Source of the DNA: JAUWKC01 sp035527845
Lineage (GTDB): Bacteria > Planctomycetota > Phycisphaerae > Sedimentisphaerales > Anaerobacaceae
Direction: 5' to 3'
Assembly (NCBI GenBank): GCA_035527845.1
Contig: DATKZT010000111.1
Location: forward strand, 1 to 64,000
DNA: 64,000 nt
Position 1 is the first letter of the stretch, and each line of letters begins with the position of its first letter. The notes under the pieces were generated by a model. The model did no database searches and had not been told where the DNA came from. It saw only the letters and a list, made by a program, of their open reading frames with translations. The translations under genes were made by a program, and so were the position numbers. Shown piece after piece: positions 44,688 through 53,601 of this stretch.

Positions 44688-46137
44688 CTTGCATCTCCGT
44701 AACACCCTCGCTGCGATGAAATAGATCCCTCAAAGCCGGATAAAGCTGCACATAAATCTCGAACCTTCTTTTCAGACTGTCCGCCTTTGCCGGATTTGGT
44801 TCGATCTGTTTCTCAATATCCACCAATGCTCCGGCTGCCTGGTGAATGTTCGAATACCATCCTTTCCCGACAGCAGCAATCATTGCCGCGCCCAAGGCGG
44901 TGCTCTCCTTCTCCTTCACTACCTCAAATGGCATCCGAAAAACATCGGCCTTTAACTGTGTCAGACTATCGTCCTGTGCCGCAACACCGCCGGTTCTTAT
45001 TGTCTTGTCCGAAATATCACCGGCGACGTCAAGCCGCCTAAAGATATCGTACAGCCCGAATACCACACCTTCGCGGACCGCATAAGACATGCTCGCGCTC
45101 TCGTCGCGCGGGTCGAGCCCGAAGAAAACACCTCGGGCCATGCTATCCCAGATCGGCGCTCTTTCACCCTTCAAGTACGGCAGGAATATCGGTGCACTAG
45201 CCTGATTAGCTGCATCAACGGGGTGGTCTCCAAACATTTTTTGTCCCCATTCAAGAGAGACCCCGCTTCCGCTGGTCACACCGTATTCCACGAAGCCATT
45301 GAAATAGGGCCCGCTTACCAATTTGCTATCTGCGATGACTTCATCACAAATCCTACCGACGTGCTCGCTCGTTCCCGTCACATCAAAGTACTGCCCCGGC
45401 TGGGTGACTCCCATGCCCAAAAGCCCGGCAAAGAAATCGTTACATCCAAGATATACCTCTATCTCTGCAGCCAGTTTTAGCTCCTCTGCCGCCGACTGTG
45501 AAAGCCTGCCCGCGCTCGAAAAAGGACTGTAAAGGTAAGGTAGTTGCCCAGCGCGGATGTTGTGGTCCTTCAAGAGCTGTTCATGAAAACTTGAATCCTC
45601 GATGTTGGATAGTCCGCGCCATGTAAACGCATCCGATGCAAAGACCCCCGTCAGCCTGTAATAAAGAGAGTCCTTCGGCTGCAAAATCTTCCGCGTCCTT
45701 TCCCAGTCATCAGGAAAATTCTCCTGCAGGAACGCCAGCCGAGGCAGCGGATACGAAATCATATCCGGATGGGGCATGGAGATGTGCCTTAAGAAGTAAT
45801 CTGTCGAAAAACGCCTCTTCATTTCTTCCAATTGCTCCCGGCCTTCGCCGGCAGCCCAATCCAGTATGACGAGTTCACCCTCGGCTTTCCCCCCTTCAAA
45901 CAGAATGTACGTATTGACCTGGCACGCCATCGCAACAGCGTCAATACGCTTTAGCTCAATTGACCGGCCCAACTCTTCGAAGCACTTCTTGATCGCGTCA
46001 AACCAGGCCTTGGTACCTGACCCGCTGCCATAGGGTACCCTGACCGCAACCGTCTCGGCATCCCGGTCAACGCACAGAACCTTCACGGCTGAAGTGCCGA
46101 CATCTATACCGGCTATAAGTGAATCACAAGACATCAT
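44680..46137 (-). CDS. FGGY-family carbohydrate kinase (xylulokinase-like)
   Basis: A 485-residue sugar kinase. ATP-binding N-terminus IAGIDVGTSAVKVLCVD, catalytic-Asp segment ILDWAAGEGREQLEEM, DVTGTSEHVGRI (FGGY signature region) and the C-terminal adenosine motif RTGGVAAQDDSLTQLKADV with GAAMIAAVGKG. Relatives phosphorylate xylulose, ribulose, fuculose or glycerol; the substrate is not readable here. It starts 13 bases after livF with AAGGA before the ATG and overlaps the dehydrogenase gene, so transporter, kinase and dehydrogenase form one unit. Confidence 0.88.
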   Translation of the reverse strand: MMSCDSLIAGIDVGTSAVKVLCVDRDAETVAVRVPYGSGSGTKAWFDAIKKCFEELGRSIELKRIDAVAMACQVNTYILFEGGKAEGELVILDWAAGEGREQLEEMKRRFSTDYFLRHISMPHPDMISYPLPRLAFLQENFPDDWERTRKILQPKDSLYYRLTGVFASDAFTWRGLSNIEDSSFHEQLLKDHNIRAGQLPYLYSPFSSAGRLSQSAAEELKLAAEIEVYLGCNDFFAGLLGMGVTQPGQYFDVTGTSEHVGRICDEVIADSKLVSGPYFNGFVEYGVTSGSGVSLEWGQKMFGDHPVDAANQASAPIFLPYLKGERAPIWDSMARGVFFGLDPRDESASMSYAVREGVVFGLYDIFRRLDVAGDISDKTIRTGGVAAQDDSLTQLKADVFRMPFEVVKEKESTALGAAMIAAVGKGWYSNIHQAAGALVDIEKQIEPNPAKADSLKRRFEIYVQLYPALRDLFHRSEGVTEMQGG

Positions 46138-46150
46138 CGAATCCTTCGGT

Positions 46151-46858
46151 TTACCCCTGGCCGAGATAACTTTCCTTTACCATGTCATTGTTCAGCAGTT
46201 TATCAGCACTTTCGGACATTAGAATTCGCCCTAATTCCATCACGTAACCTCGGTTGCATATCTCTAGTGCCAGTTGAGCGTTCTGCTCCACCAGCAGAAT
46301 CGTCGTGCCTTCGGCGGCAATCCTTGCAATAACCTCAAATATACTCTCTACAAAAATCGGCGCCAAACCCAAAGAAGGCTCATCCATCAATAGAAGTTTC
46401 GGTCCCGCCACTAATGACCTCGCTATCACCAACATCTGCTGCTCACCGCCGCTCAATGTCCCTGCCTTTTGGCCGGATCGCTCTTTCAGCCTCGGGAAAA
46501 GCTCGAACATACGTTCGATGTCACTTTCGATTTCACTGCGGTCATCTCGAAGATAGGCCCCAATCAAAAGATTCTCGGCCACCGTCAGATGTCCGAACAC
46601 GCCTCGCCCTTCCAGGACCTGCCCTACACCTCGTCCGGCAATACGGTGGGGCGGCTCTCTGCTGATATCTTCGCCGCAAAACAGAATCTTCCCCGAACTT
46701 GCCGGCAAAATGCCCGATATGCACCGCAGCGTTGTCGTCTTGCCCGCCCCGTTCGCACCTATCAAGGCCACGATTTCGCCTTCATCGACCCGAAGGTTGA
46801 TTCCGCTCACCGCTCGGGCCCGGCCGTAACAGTAATTAAGATCAATCAGCTCAAGCAT
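46151..46858 (-). CDS. livF: HAAT-family ABC transporter ATP-binding protein (LivF-like)
   Basis: A 235-residue ATPase of the branched-chain amino acid/hydrophobic amide importer type. Walker A GANGAGKTTTLRC, signature LSGGEQQMLVIARSL, Walker B LLLMDEPSLGLAP and switch histidine region ILLVEQNAQLALE. The start MLELIDLN lies 8 bases inside the end of livG with AGAAGAAGAG just upstream; a longer in-frame start is not needed. It works at the inner membrane with LivG, LivH, LivM and the binding protein. Confidence 0.93.
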   Translation of the reverse strand: MLELIDLNYCYGRARAVSGINLRVDEGEIVALIGANGAGKTTTLRCISGILPASSGKILFCGEDISREPPHRIAGRGVGQVLEGRGVFGHLTVAENLLIGAYLRDDRSEIESDIERMFELFPRLKERSGQKAGTLSGGEQQMLVIARSLVAGPKLLLMDEPSLGLAPIFVESIFEVIARIAAEGTTILLVEQNAQLALEICNRGYVMELGRILMSESADKLLNNDMVKESYLGQG

Positions 46859-47630
46859 CTCTTCTTCTCTTGCCAAGATATGCTTCCATAACCGCCGGAT
46901 GAGACTGAATCTCTGTGGGCTCGCCCTCTGCAATCTTTGTTCCGTGGTCCAGCACCGTTATCCTGTCCGCAATCGACATCGCCAGTTTCATATCGTGCTC
47001 GACAAAGAGTATCGTGATACCATCGTCACGCATCGTACGAATAATCCTCTTCAGCGTTTCCTTTTCCGTCGCGTTCATTCCCGCCGCAGGTTCGTCCAGA
47101 AGAATTATTCGCGGCTCACTGGCAAGCGCCCGTGCAATCTCGACAAGACGCTGGTCTCCATAAGAAAGATTCTGCACAGGAGAATTGATGTCTACGTGAC
47201 CCCGCTTGCCCAGGACAAATCCCAGCTTTTCTTTTGCTTTCGAACGGATGTGCCGCTCCTCGTTCCGAACCGGTGAAGTTTTCAATATCGAGCCGAGCAG
47301 GCCGGTCATGCTTCGACAGTGCAGCCCGACCATTACATTCTCAAGTACAGTCATATCATTGAACAGACTTATATGCTGAAATGTTCTCGCGACGCCTTTG
47401 GGATTGATCTTGTGAATTCTCAATTTGTTCAATTCTTCGCCGCATAAACGAACCGATCCGCTCTCGGCTCTATAAGAACCGGTAATGACATTGAAGCATG
47501 TGGTCTTGCCGGAGCCGTTGGGTCCTATCAACCCGTGAATGGAATCAACCGCCACCTCAAAGGTCAGTTCATTGAGTGCAACCAGACCGCCGAACCTCTT
47601 TACTACCTTGTCAACTTCGAGCATTGCCAT
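46851..47630 (-). CDS. livG: HAAT-family ABC transporter ATP-binding protein (LivG-like)
   Basis: A 259-residue ATPase: Walker A GPNGSGKTTCFNVITG, signature LSYGDQRLVEIARALA, Walker B IILLDEPAAGMNATE and switch ILFVEHDMKLAMSIADRI. LivG-type insertion MVGLHCRSMTGLLGSILK is present. The ATG overlaps the livM stop (ATGA), so the longer open frame upstream, which would run through livM in another frame, is rejected. Confidence 0.93.
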   Translation of the reverse strand: MAMLEVDKVVKRFGGLVALNELTFEVAVDSIHGLIGPNGSGKTTCFNVITGSYRAESGSVRLCGEELNKLRIHKINPKGVARTFQHISLFNDMTVLENVMVGLHCRSMTGLLGSILKTSPVRNEERHIRSKAKEKLGFVLGKRGHVDINSPVQNLSYGDQRLVEIARALASEPRIILLDEPAAGMNATEKETLKRIIRTMRDDGITILFVEHDMKLAMSIADRITVLDHGTKIAEGEPTEIQSHPAVMEAYLGKRRRDA

Positions 47631-48616
47631 CAAACCGGTCCTGCCACCTTTAGCTTCCGGAACATACCTTCTATGCCTCCGACAATCCCCTTCGGCATAA
47701 AGAAAAGAATCAGCATAATGATCACACCGTAAACAGCCATCTGATAAGTCCCGAAACCCTGCAAAACCTCGAGCAGAACGATCAGCAGAACAGTCCCTAT
47801 AACCGGTCCCCATAACGTACCAGCTCCGCCGAGAAGGACCATCGTCAGAAACAGCACCGATTGATTCAGGGTGAAAGTCTCCGGACTGACAAACCATATC
47901 AGATGAGCATAAAGGGCGCCGCCCAAACCTGCATAAAATGCCCCTATCGCAAAGGCTGTCACCTTGTACTTAACCAAATCAACTCCGAAGGCCGCGCTTG
48001 CCTGGGGATTATACTTTATCGCCATGAACGCTCTTCCTATGCGTGAATCGATGATGCTTGCCTTTACCATAAGCGCCAGAATAACGCACACAAGTATTAC
48101 ATAGTAATACGAACGGTAACCTGAAAACTCCAGCGAACCGAGCTTCAACGGCGGAATCGCAACAACACCGTCCGCTCCGCCCGTAAACGCCCCCCCGTTT
48201 TGAAAGACAAGCCAGACTATTTCACCAAACCCTATTGTCACCAGCGCAAGAAAATGATGCTCAACCCGTGTCGCGGGCGCAGCTATTATAATACCCACAA
48301 CCGCCGCCGCCAGAGCGCCCGCTATCATCGTCAATAACACCGGCACACCCAGCCGCACGCTGAGCAATGCCGAGGCATAGGCGCCTATAGCATAAAAGCC
48401 CGCCTGTCCGATCGAAATCTGGCCCGAATAACCATAGACAATATCGAGCCCGCTGTTGACGATTACATAGATCCCAATCGTGCACAGAACAAATATGACA
48501 TACAAATGGCTATGCAGTACCACCGGCGCAAGAAACAAGGCAACGACCAACAGTAGAATTGCCGCTCTGCCGGCCCGTCCGTTCTTTTGCCCTGAATGTA
48601 ATTGTAGATCAGCCAT
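47630..48616 (-). CDS. livM: HAAT-family ABC transporter permease (LivM-like)
   Basis: A 328-residue inner-membrane permease with about nine hydrophobic helices. Typical LivM text: GLDIVYGYSGQISIGQAGFY, VTIGFGEIVWLVFQNGGAFT, RIGRAFMAIKYNPQASAAFG (the ATPase-contact EAA-like loop), and VLLGGAGTLWGPVIGTVLLI. It lies 6 bases after livH and overlaps livG. Confidence 0.93.
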   Translation of the reverse strand: MADLQLHSGQKNGRAGRAAILLLVVALFLAPVVLHSHLYVIFVLCTIGIYVIVNSGLDIVYGYSGQISIGQAGFYAIGAYASALLSVRLGVPVLLTMIAGALAAAVVGIIIAAPATRVEHHFLALVTIGFGEIVWLVFQNGGAFTGGADGVVAIPPLKLGSLEFSGYRSYYYVILVCVILALMVKASIIDSRIGRAFMAIKYNPQASAAFGVDLVKYKVTAFAIGAFYAGLGGALYAHLIWFVSPETFTLNQSVLFLTMVLLGGAGTLWGPVIGTVLLIVLLEVLQGFGTYQMAVYGVIIMLILFFMPKGIVGGIEGMFRKLKVAGPV

Positions 48617-48622
48617 CTCTCG

Positions 48623-49498
48623 TTACGCCTGCTCTATAATCGGGCTCTTGAATATGCCCGTCGGGAGATAGAATAAAACAATCAGCAGAGCGGCAAACGT
48701 GGTAATGTCCTTGAACTCCGAACTGATATATGTCGATGAAAATGTCTCCAGCAGCCCGAACAATATCCCTCCGGCCATTGCACCGTACATATTGCCGTAA
48801 CCACCAACCACCGCCGCCGCAAAACCCTTGAGACTTATCCTGACACCCATCATCGCATAAACGCCGTAGATCGGTGCAAGCAGAACCCCGCCGACTGCCG
48901 CGATCATTGCCGCTATCGCCCACGTAAGTCCCTCGGTCATCGGCACATTGACCCCGAGCACACCGGCGGCAACCCTATTCTGTGACGCCGCCCGCATCGC
49001 GGTACCCATCTTTGTCCGGGTCATAAAGAAATGAAGCATCAACATGCAGATTACGGCAATGAAAACCACCCACAGCTTCTCCGGAACAATACTCAACCCG
49101 GCCATTTGTATGGCCTCATCGCCGAACACCGAAGGAAAGTTGTAAACCTCCGTTCCCCAGGCCAGCATGGCGAAGTTCTCAAAAAAATAAGCCAAACCAA
49201 TCGTTGCCAGGACGATGTGAATCGCACCGCTTCCACGACGCAGCAGCGGCCCAATGACAACCTTGTGAGTCAATAGCCCAACAACAAACAACAGGCCCAG
49301 CGTCACGGCAAATGCAATCACAAACGGTAGTTTCAGAATCACAAAAAGGGTATAGGCAATAAAGGCTCCGAGCATGAAGAAGTCACCCTGAACGAATGTC
49401 ATCAGCCCAGACGCACTATAGATCAGGCTAAACCCAAGCGCAGCCAACGCGTAAAACACCCCAAGAACAAGACCGTTTATAAGAACGTGCAGGAACAT
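48623..49498 (-). CDS. livH: HAAT-family ABC transporter permease (LivH-like)
   Basis: A 291-residue permease, partner of LivM. Landmarks: LINGLVLGVFYALAALGFSL, MTFVQGDFFMLGAFIAYTLF, MGTAMRAASQNRVAAGVLGV (ATPase-contact loop) and GFAAAVVGGYGNMYGAMAGG. AAGGAAA precedes the ATG by about 5 bases. It is 11 bases after the substrate-binding protein gene. Confidence 0.93.
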   Translation of the reverse strand: MFLHVLINGLVLGVFYALAALGFSLIYSASGLMTFVQGDFFMLGAFIAYTLFVILKLPFVIAFAVTLGLLFVVGLLTHKVVIGPLLRRGSGAIHIVLATIGLAYFFENFAMLAWGTEVYNFPSVFGDEAIQMAGLSIVPEKLWVVFIAVICMLMLHFFMTRTKMGTAMRAASQNRVAAGVLGVNVPMTEGLTWAIAAMIAAVGGVLLAPIYGVYAMMGVRISLKGFAAAVVGGYGNMYGAMAGGILFGLLETFSSTYISSEFKDITTFAALLIVLFYLPTGIFKSPIIEQA

Positions 49499-49509
49499 GC
49501 GTATTTCCT

Positions 49510-50661
49510 TTAGTGTTCTATCTCTACGTATTTGCCGTCCGTAATCCGAAAGAACCGCATCTCATGAATGCCCTCACCAGCAAATCCCTTAAAGGTAAAA
49601 CGCCCCGCCAGGCCTTCGAATCCTTCGATATTACCGATGGCCCGGCAAACCTTCTCCCTGTCCAGTGTATTCGCTCGTTTGATTGCTTCGGCTATAATTC
49701 TTACGCTGTCGTAACCCCGAAAGGCGTTATCCGAAACCGGCATCTCGCCGAATCTCTCAAAATACCTCGTCAGAAAAGACCGCATCAACGGGTCTGGCGC
49801 GTCCTGCGGTTGTTCCGGAACCAGATACTGTGCCGGAAAGACGACGTTGTCCGCGGCCTTGCCCGCGATCTTTAGAACTTGCGGTAGTGTGTATCCTTCG
49901 GCGCCAAGCACCAGCCCGTCATATCCCGCCTGACGCAACTGCTTGGTGAGGGCGCCTAAATCATCACCAAGGGCCCAGATAAGAACCGCATCCGGTTCGA
50001 CCTTGAGCATTTTGACAAACTGCCCGGTGAAGTCCCTGTCACCGTGTGTGAACGACTCATTGGCGGATATCTCAATGCCGGCTCTGGTCGCATACTCCGC
50101 GAAGAGCCTGCCGCCGACCATCCCGTATTCATCATTTGACTGAATGACCGAGACCTTCTTAATTCCCGCCCTTTTCGCATACCTGGCAAGCTCACTGACG
50201 GACAACTCGCTGTTGCCGACTGCCCGAAAAAGGCATGTATATCCTTTCTCTAGCCACGTCGGTGATGTCCCCGCGCCAACCATAGGAGTTCCGGACTGCT
50301 CTATCACCGGCGCCGCTGCCAGGATGTTTCCACTGTGAAGAGAGCCCACAATTGCCGTAACCTTGCTCAAGTGGACGAGTCTGATAACAGATTTGACCGC
50401 CTGTTCAGGCGAAGATCTATCGTCCTGTTCGATAAGTATTACCGGTTTGCCCAGCAGCCCACCCTCAGCATTGATCTCGTCAATCGCAATAAGTGCTCCG
50501 TTTCGCAGTGCCTGGCCCGCCTGGGCCGTAGGGCCCGTCAATGGACCGAAAAAACCGATTCTGACCGAATCAGCCTTATCCTCGCATCCAGAAAACGGAA
50601 AAGCTGTAAGCAGTGAAATAATCCAGGTCAATCCTGCCATACTTCTTCGAATGGAAATCAT
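49510..50661 (-). CDS. livK: HAAT-family substrate-binding lipoprotein (LivK-like)
   Basis: A 383-residue periplasmic-type type I binding protein. The N-terminus MISIRRSMAGLTWIISLLTA ends in a lipobox FSGC, so it is probably lipid-anchored. Then RIGFFGPLTGPTAQAGQALR, the ligand-loop region AIVGSLHSGNILAAAPVIEQ, and VIQSNDEYGMVGGRLFAEYA. The start at 50661 is preferred over an ATG 12 codons earlier because the signal sequence begins there. First gene of an eight-gene operon ending in kinase, dehydrogenase and UroD-like genes. Family ligands are amino acids, amides, urea or aromatic acids; the operon hints at a different, polyol-like cargo. Confidence 0.9.
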   Translation of the reverse strand: MISIRRSMAGLTWIISLLTAFPFSGCEDKADSVRIGFFGPLTGPTAQAGQALRNGALIAIDEINAEGGLLGKPVILIEQDDRSSPEQAVKSVIRLVHLSKVTAIVGSLHSGNILAAAPVIEQSGTPMVGAGTSPTWLEKGYTCLFRAVGNSELSVSELARYAKRAGIKKVSVIQSNDEYGMVGGRLFAEYATRAGIEISANESFTHGDRDFTGQFVKMLKVEPDAVLIWALGDDLGALTKQLRQAGYDGLVLGAEGYTLPQVLKIAGKAADNVVFPAQYLVPEQPQDAPDPLMRSFLTRYFERFGEMPVSDNAFRGYDSVRIIAEAIKRANTLDREKVCRAIGNIEGFEGLAGRFTFKGFAGEGIHEMRFFRITDGKYVEIEH

Positions 50662-50705
50662 GCAATGATATCTCGAAAACGAAAACCAACTGCGCAACGA
50701 GGAGG

Positions 50706-50734
50706 ATTATAGTACAAAAGTATCAGACTCACAA
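50706..50734 (-). promoter_or_regulatory. Predicted promoter of the Liv/kinase operon
   Basis: Minus strand TTGTGA (50734-50729), 17-base spacer, perfect TATAAT (50711-50706). It would give a leader of about 40 bases before the livK ATG. Confidence 0.6.
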
Positions 50735-50791
50735 CATCCCAGCGCTGCGGCTTGGAGTCAAGTCATACACGAAGTAAGTGCGACGAACTTT

Positions 50792-50980
50792 GAACGTATG
50801 ACCTGTTCTCTCATAATTCGAAGTCAGGGTTTTGTGGCTGGTTATAGCAATGAGTGTTAAATTAGTCCTAAAAACGACTTATGAAGCTGGCAGAGAATCC
50901 GATGAGCACCGGACGAAGCGCCACAGGAGCAAGTTTCGTGCGCACGCACTGGTTCGAAAATGCTGGCAGGACCGATCCAA
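50792..50980 (+). repeat. Dispersed repeat A, copy 4
   Basis: Contains GTATGACCTGTTCTCTCATA, ATTCGAAGTCAGGGTTTTGT, ATGAAGCTGGCAGAGAATCC and GTTTCGTGCGCACGCACTGG (here the palindrome has one base changed). It lies upstream of the livK promoter, in a 640-base gene-free region that ends at the glutamate-synthase-like gene. Confidence 0.75.
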
Positions 50981-51064
50981 CAAATTGCGGCAGCCGAGCA
51001 GGGGGGCGGCAAATGTTTGAAGGCTGTGCAGGTCAATTTTATGCAATTCCTGCCCGAAGTAATA

Positions 51065-51092
51065 ATGCACATCGACGATCATTGATGTGCAT
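51065..51092. repeat. Perfect 9-base inverted repeat
   Basis: ATGCACATC, 10-base centre, GATGTGCAT. It lies about 205 bases beyond the stop of the glutamate-synthase-like gene. The spacing fits either a hairpin or a dyad operator; no T run follows on either strand. Confidence 0.45.
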
Positions 51093-51298
51093 AAGCGCTG
51101 CCAAAAAGCCGTTTTTCAATATACGGAAGTATGCGACATTTTTTGCATGGACCACCAGGCCAAGGCTCTGATTTGTTTTCTATAGCGGCTCCGCCAAGGG
51201 ATTTTGGAGGGGACAAGCACTCCACCTCAGTGTGCCTCATACATGAAGTATTTTACTCCAAGAGCATGGGCTCGACAAAACTGACGGGCAGAGCAGTT

Positions 51299-52888
51299 CT
51301 AACTGCCGAGTATTCTTTCGATTTTTCCTTGGTCAACTTCCATTATATATTGAATGCCACTGACCTGTGCGGCTTCATGTGTTAAAGCTGCTATGTCATC
51401 CCGTGCTATATGCTCCAATGTAAACTTTCGGCTGCCCGCCATTAGCTGGCGCAGTCCTTGGGCAAGACGTTCATAGTACGTGTAGAGTCCCAGAGCACCC
51501 GTTGGGAGCTTTTCGAACTCCTCGTCACCAAGCTCCTGACGCAAGGCGCTTGCAGTAACAAATATCTCATCCTTTGAATTCCCGAAGCGCTCGACGTACA
51601 CTGGAATCTGGTTTTCGTCCATCGTGCGTCCAATGGTCTTGCCGACCATGGCTGCGGCTATAGGGGCTCGGGCCATACCAACGAGCTTGACAAAGGGCGC
51701 ACCCAAGGCAAGTCCCTTGAAAATCTGATCCTCGAGAGCAAAGCCGCCGGCCACCGCGAGGGCAGGGAGATACTCCCCTTTGTCGGCAAGACGCTTGGCG
51801 TACTGGTACAGTAGCGAGTGCAGGTAAACCGGAGGCACGCCCCATTCGTTCATCATGCGCCAGGGACTCATGCCTGTGCCGCCGCCCGCACCGTCAACGG
51901 TCAGAAGGTCGATCTTGTACCGTGAAGAAAACAAAACGGCCCTGGCGAGATCGGCGGGACGATAAGCACCGGTTTTCAAAAATACATACTTTGCCCCTGC
52001 GCTGCGGAGCTCTTGCACTCTTTTTGCAAAAGATTCCTCTGTCACCATTCCCACCCGGGAATGCCTCTCAAACTCCTTGAAGGCGTGCTGCTCAAAAGCT
52101 CTGATGACATACGGGTCGGTGGGGTCCGGAAGAACCACGTAGCCGCGCTCATACAGCAACTGGGCCTTTTTGAGGTCTTTTATTTTCACTTCGCCGCCGA
52201 TGTCCTTTGCGCCCTGGCCCCATTTCAGTTCCACGCACTCGACACCAAGTTTCTCAATTGCATACTCTTGGGTACCGAGTCGGGTGTCCTCAATGTTTGC
52301 TTGGACAACGATTGCACCATAGCCGTCATGCTGGTAGTCCTTATAGAGTTTGACCCGCCGCTTTAGATCGACAGTATCCACTACCCGGCCGTTTCTGATT
52401 ACGGCCTCGGCGTCCATTCCGACCACGTTTTCGCCAATGGTAAGTCCTGTGCCTGCCAAGGCCGAGCCAATAGCCAGACCTTCCCAGTTATTTTTTGCAA
52501 TGTTTGTTGAACCGATGCCGGGGATAGCCCACGGGTAACAGAACCTTATCCGATTATCATGGCCGAAAGTGACTTCCAGACTGACGGCGGGAAAGACGGC
52601 CTTGTCGCTGTCAGGCTCAATGCCATGGGCACCAACCGCAGTTCCCATAATGTTGAAGTGAGAATAGTCGATTGGATAGGTTTTTTCAGCAGCGGTGGTT
52701 ATGACACCGAATGGCTGGGGATAGATGACCTCGTGGCCGCGGTAGGCGGACTTTCCGATCTCGCACATTCCGATGCAGCCGTCCACACAGGTGACACACA
52801 TGCCTGAAGCGGGCACAACGGACTCTATGGTACGGTTCTTCGTAAGAGTTGCTGCCGAGGCGTTTATCTTCGATAAGGTCACTGACAT
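51299..52888 (-). CDS. FMN glutamate-synthase-like protein with N-terminal Fe-S motif
   Basis: A 529-residue protein of the FMN-binding glutamate synthase central domain family. Core segments: VVPASGMCVTCVDGCIGMCE with a C-x2-C-x3-C-x3-C set (Cys 31, 34, 38, 42) that could hold a [4Fe-4S], GIGSTNIAKNNWEGLAIGSA, ECVELKWGQGAKDIGGEVK, LLTVDGAGGGTGMSPWRMMN, VAGGFALEDQIFKGLALGAP. The glutaminase domain and the GXGXG domain of full GltB are absent, so it probably does not make glutamate from glutamine by itself. AAAGGAG precedes the ATG. Last gene of the NuoE-NuoF/GltD-HoxU operon; likely the flavin end of that complex. Confidence 0.85.
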   Translation of the reverse strand: MSVTLSKINASAATLTKNRTIESVVPASGMCVTCVDGCIGMCEIGKSAYRGHEVIYPQPFGVITTAAEKTYPIDYSHFNIMGTAVGAHGIEPDSDKAVFPAVSLEVTFGHDNRIRFCYPWAIPGIGSTNIAKNNWEGLAIGSALAGTGLTIGENVVGMDAEAVIRNGRVVDTVDLKRRVKLYKDYQHDGYGAIVVQANIEDTRLGTQEYAIEKLGVECVELKWGQGAKDIGGEVKIKDLKKAQLLYERGYVVLPDPTDPYVIRAFEQHAFKEFERHSRVGMVTEESFAKRVQELRSAGAKYVFLKTGAYRPADLARAVLFSSRYKIDLLTVDGAGGGTGMSPWRMMNEWGVPPVYLHSLLYQYAKRLADKGEYLPALAVAGGFALEDQIFKGLALGAPFVKLVGMARAPIAAAMVGKTIGRTMDENQIPVYVERFGNSKDEIFVTASALRQELGDEEFEKLPTGALGLYTYYERLAQGLRQLMAGSRKFTLEHIARDDIAALTHEAAQVSGIQYIMEVDQGKIERILGS

Positions 52889-52908
52889 TGTATTTCGCTC
52901 CTTTCGTG

Positions 52909-53601
52909 TTACTGCTTCTTCTCCAGTGTTTTGTCAATCTCGCAGGCTACACAGGGGTTCATGTAGCACATCATATCGTCAAACTGCTTTTTTTCTAAGC
53001 AAGGCGGCGTCAGATTTGCGCAGCCGCCGCATATTGCTTTTTCCGGCTCGGTGTAGGTGCAGCGGAGCTGACACGCGGGGCAGACATAGATGCAGCCGCC
53101 ACAGAGTCGGCACATATCCGATTTCACATCAAACGGTGTACCGATGCTTCTCTTTTCACCACGGTCGCGAAAACCGATGGCCTTGGCCATCATCTGTTCC
53201 TCGCACATCCGGACGCATAGGCCGCAAAGAATACAATCCTCATATTCCTGTTTGAAGCGCTGCTGCCGAATACCATGAGCCGATGCAAGGTCCTGAATCG
53301 TCTTGGACTGGGGACAGGATGCCAGCAGCAGCTCAAGGACCATTCTGCGCGCCGTTAACACGCGTGCCGACGCGGTGCGCACCCTGAGACCTTCCTCCGC
53401 CGGGTAAGTGCACGAGGAAACCAACCTGGCTTTTTGCCCCTGTCCAATCTCAACCACGCAAAGCCGGCATGCCCCATAGGGTGACAGCCCGTCCATATGA
53501 CAGAGGGTAGGAATCGGGAACCCCAAGAAGCTTGCCGCCTCCAGCAGGGTGGTACCTTTTTCAACAGAGACATCCAAACCGTTTATTCTCAAAGTAATCA
53601 T
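52909..53601 (-). CDS. HoxU/NuoG-type iron-sulfur protein
   Basis: A 230-residue electron carrier. Residues 1-75 form a plant-type [2Fe-2S] domain (Cys 34, 45, 48, 64 in CHMDGLSPYGACRLC...SSC). Next comes the NuoG-like segment LLASCPQSKTIQDLA. Two [4Fe-4S] sets follow: CILCGLCVRMC (123-133) and CRLCGGCIYVC (164-174). A further cysteine-rich tail (C177, 181, 191, 194, 201, 212, 217, 220) exceeds the usual HoxU and could bind an extra cluster or metal. The ATG overlaps the stop of the fusion gene (ATGA). It probably wires the NuoF module to the glutamate-synthase-like subunit. Confidence 0.88.
   Translation of the reverse strand: MITLRINGLDVSVEKGTTLLEAASFLGFPIPTLCHMDGLSPYGACRLCVVEIGQGQKARLVSSCTYPAEEGLRVRTASARVLTARRMVLELLLASCPQSKTIQDLASAHGIRQQRFKQEYEDCILCGLCVRMCEEQMMAKAIGFRDRGEKRSIGTPFDVKSDMCRLCGGCIYVCPACQLRCTYTEPEKAICGGCANLTPPCLEKKQFDDMMCYMNPCVACEIDKTLEKKQ

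Noticed and set aside
46858..46933. N-terminal extension of the LivF-like protein
   Set aside because: The extra residues are out-of-frame livG sequence. The start at 46858 has its own Shine-Dalgarno and the family's normal N-terminus.
16752..50980. Repeat A copies as a CRISPR array
   Set aside because: The copies are 170-200 bp long and about 10 kb or more apart, with no regular spacers and no cas genes.
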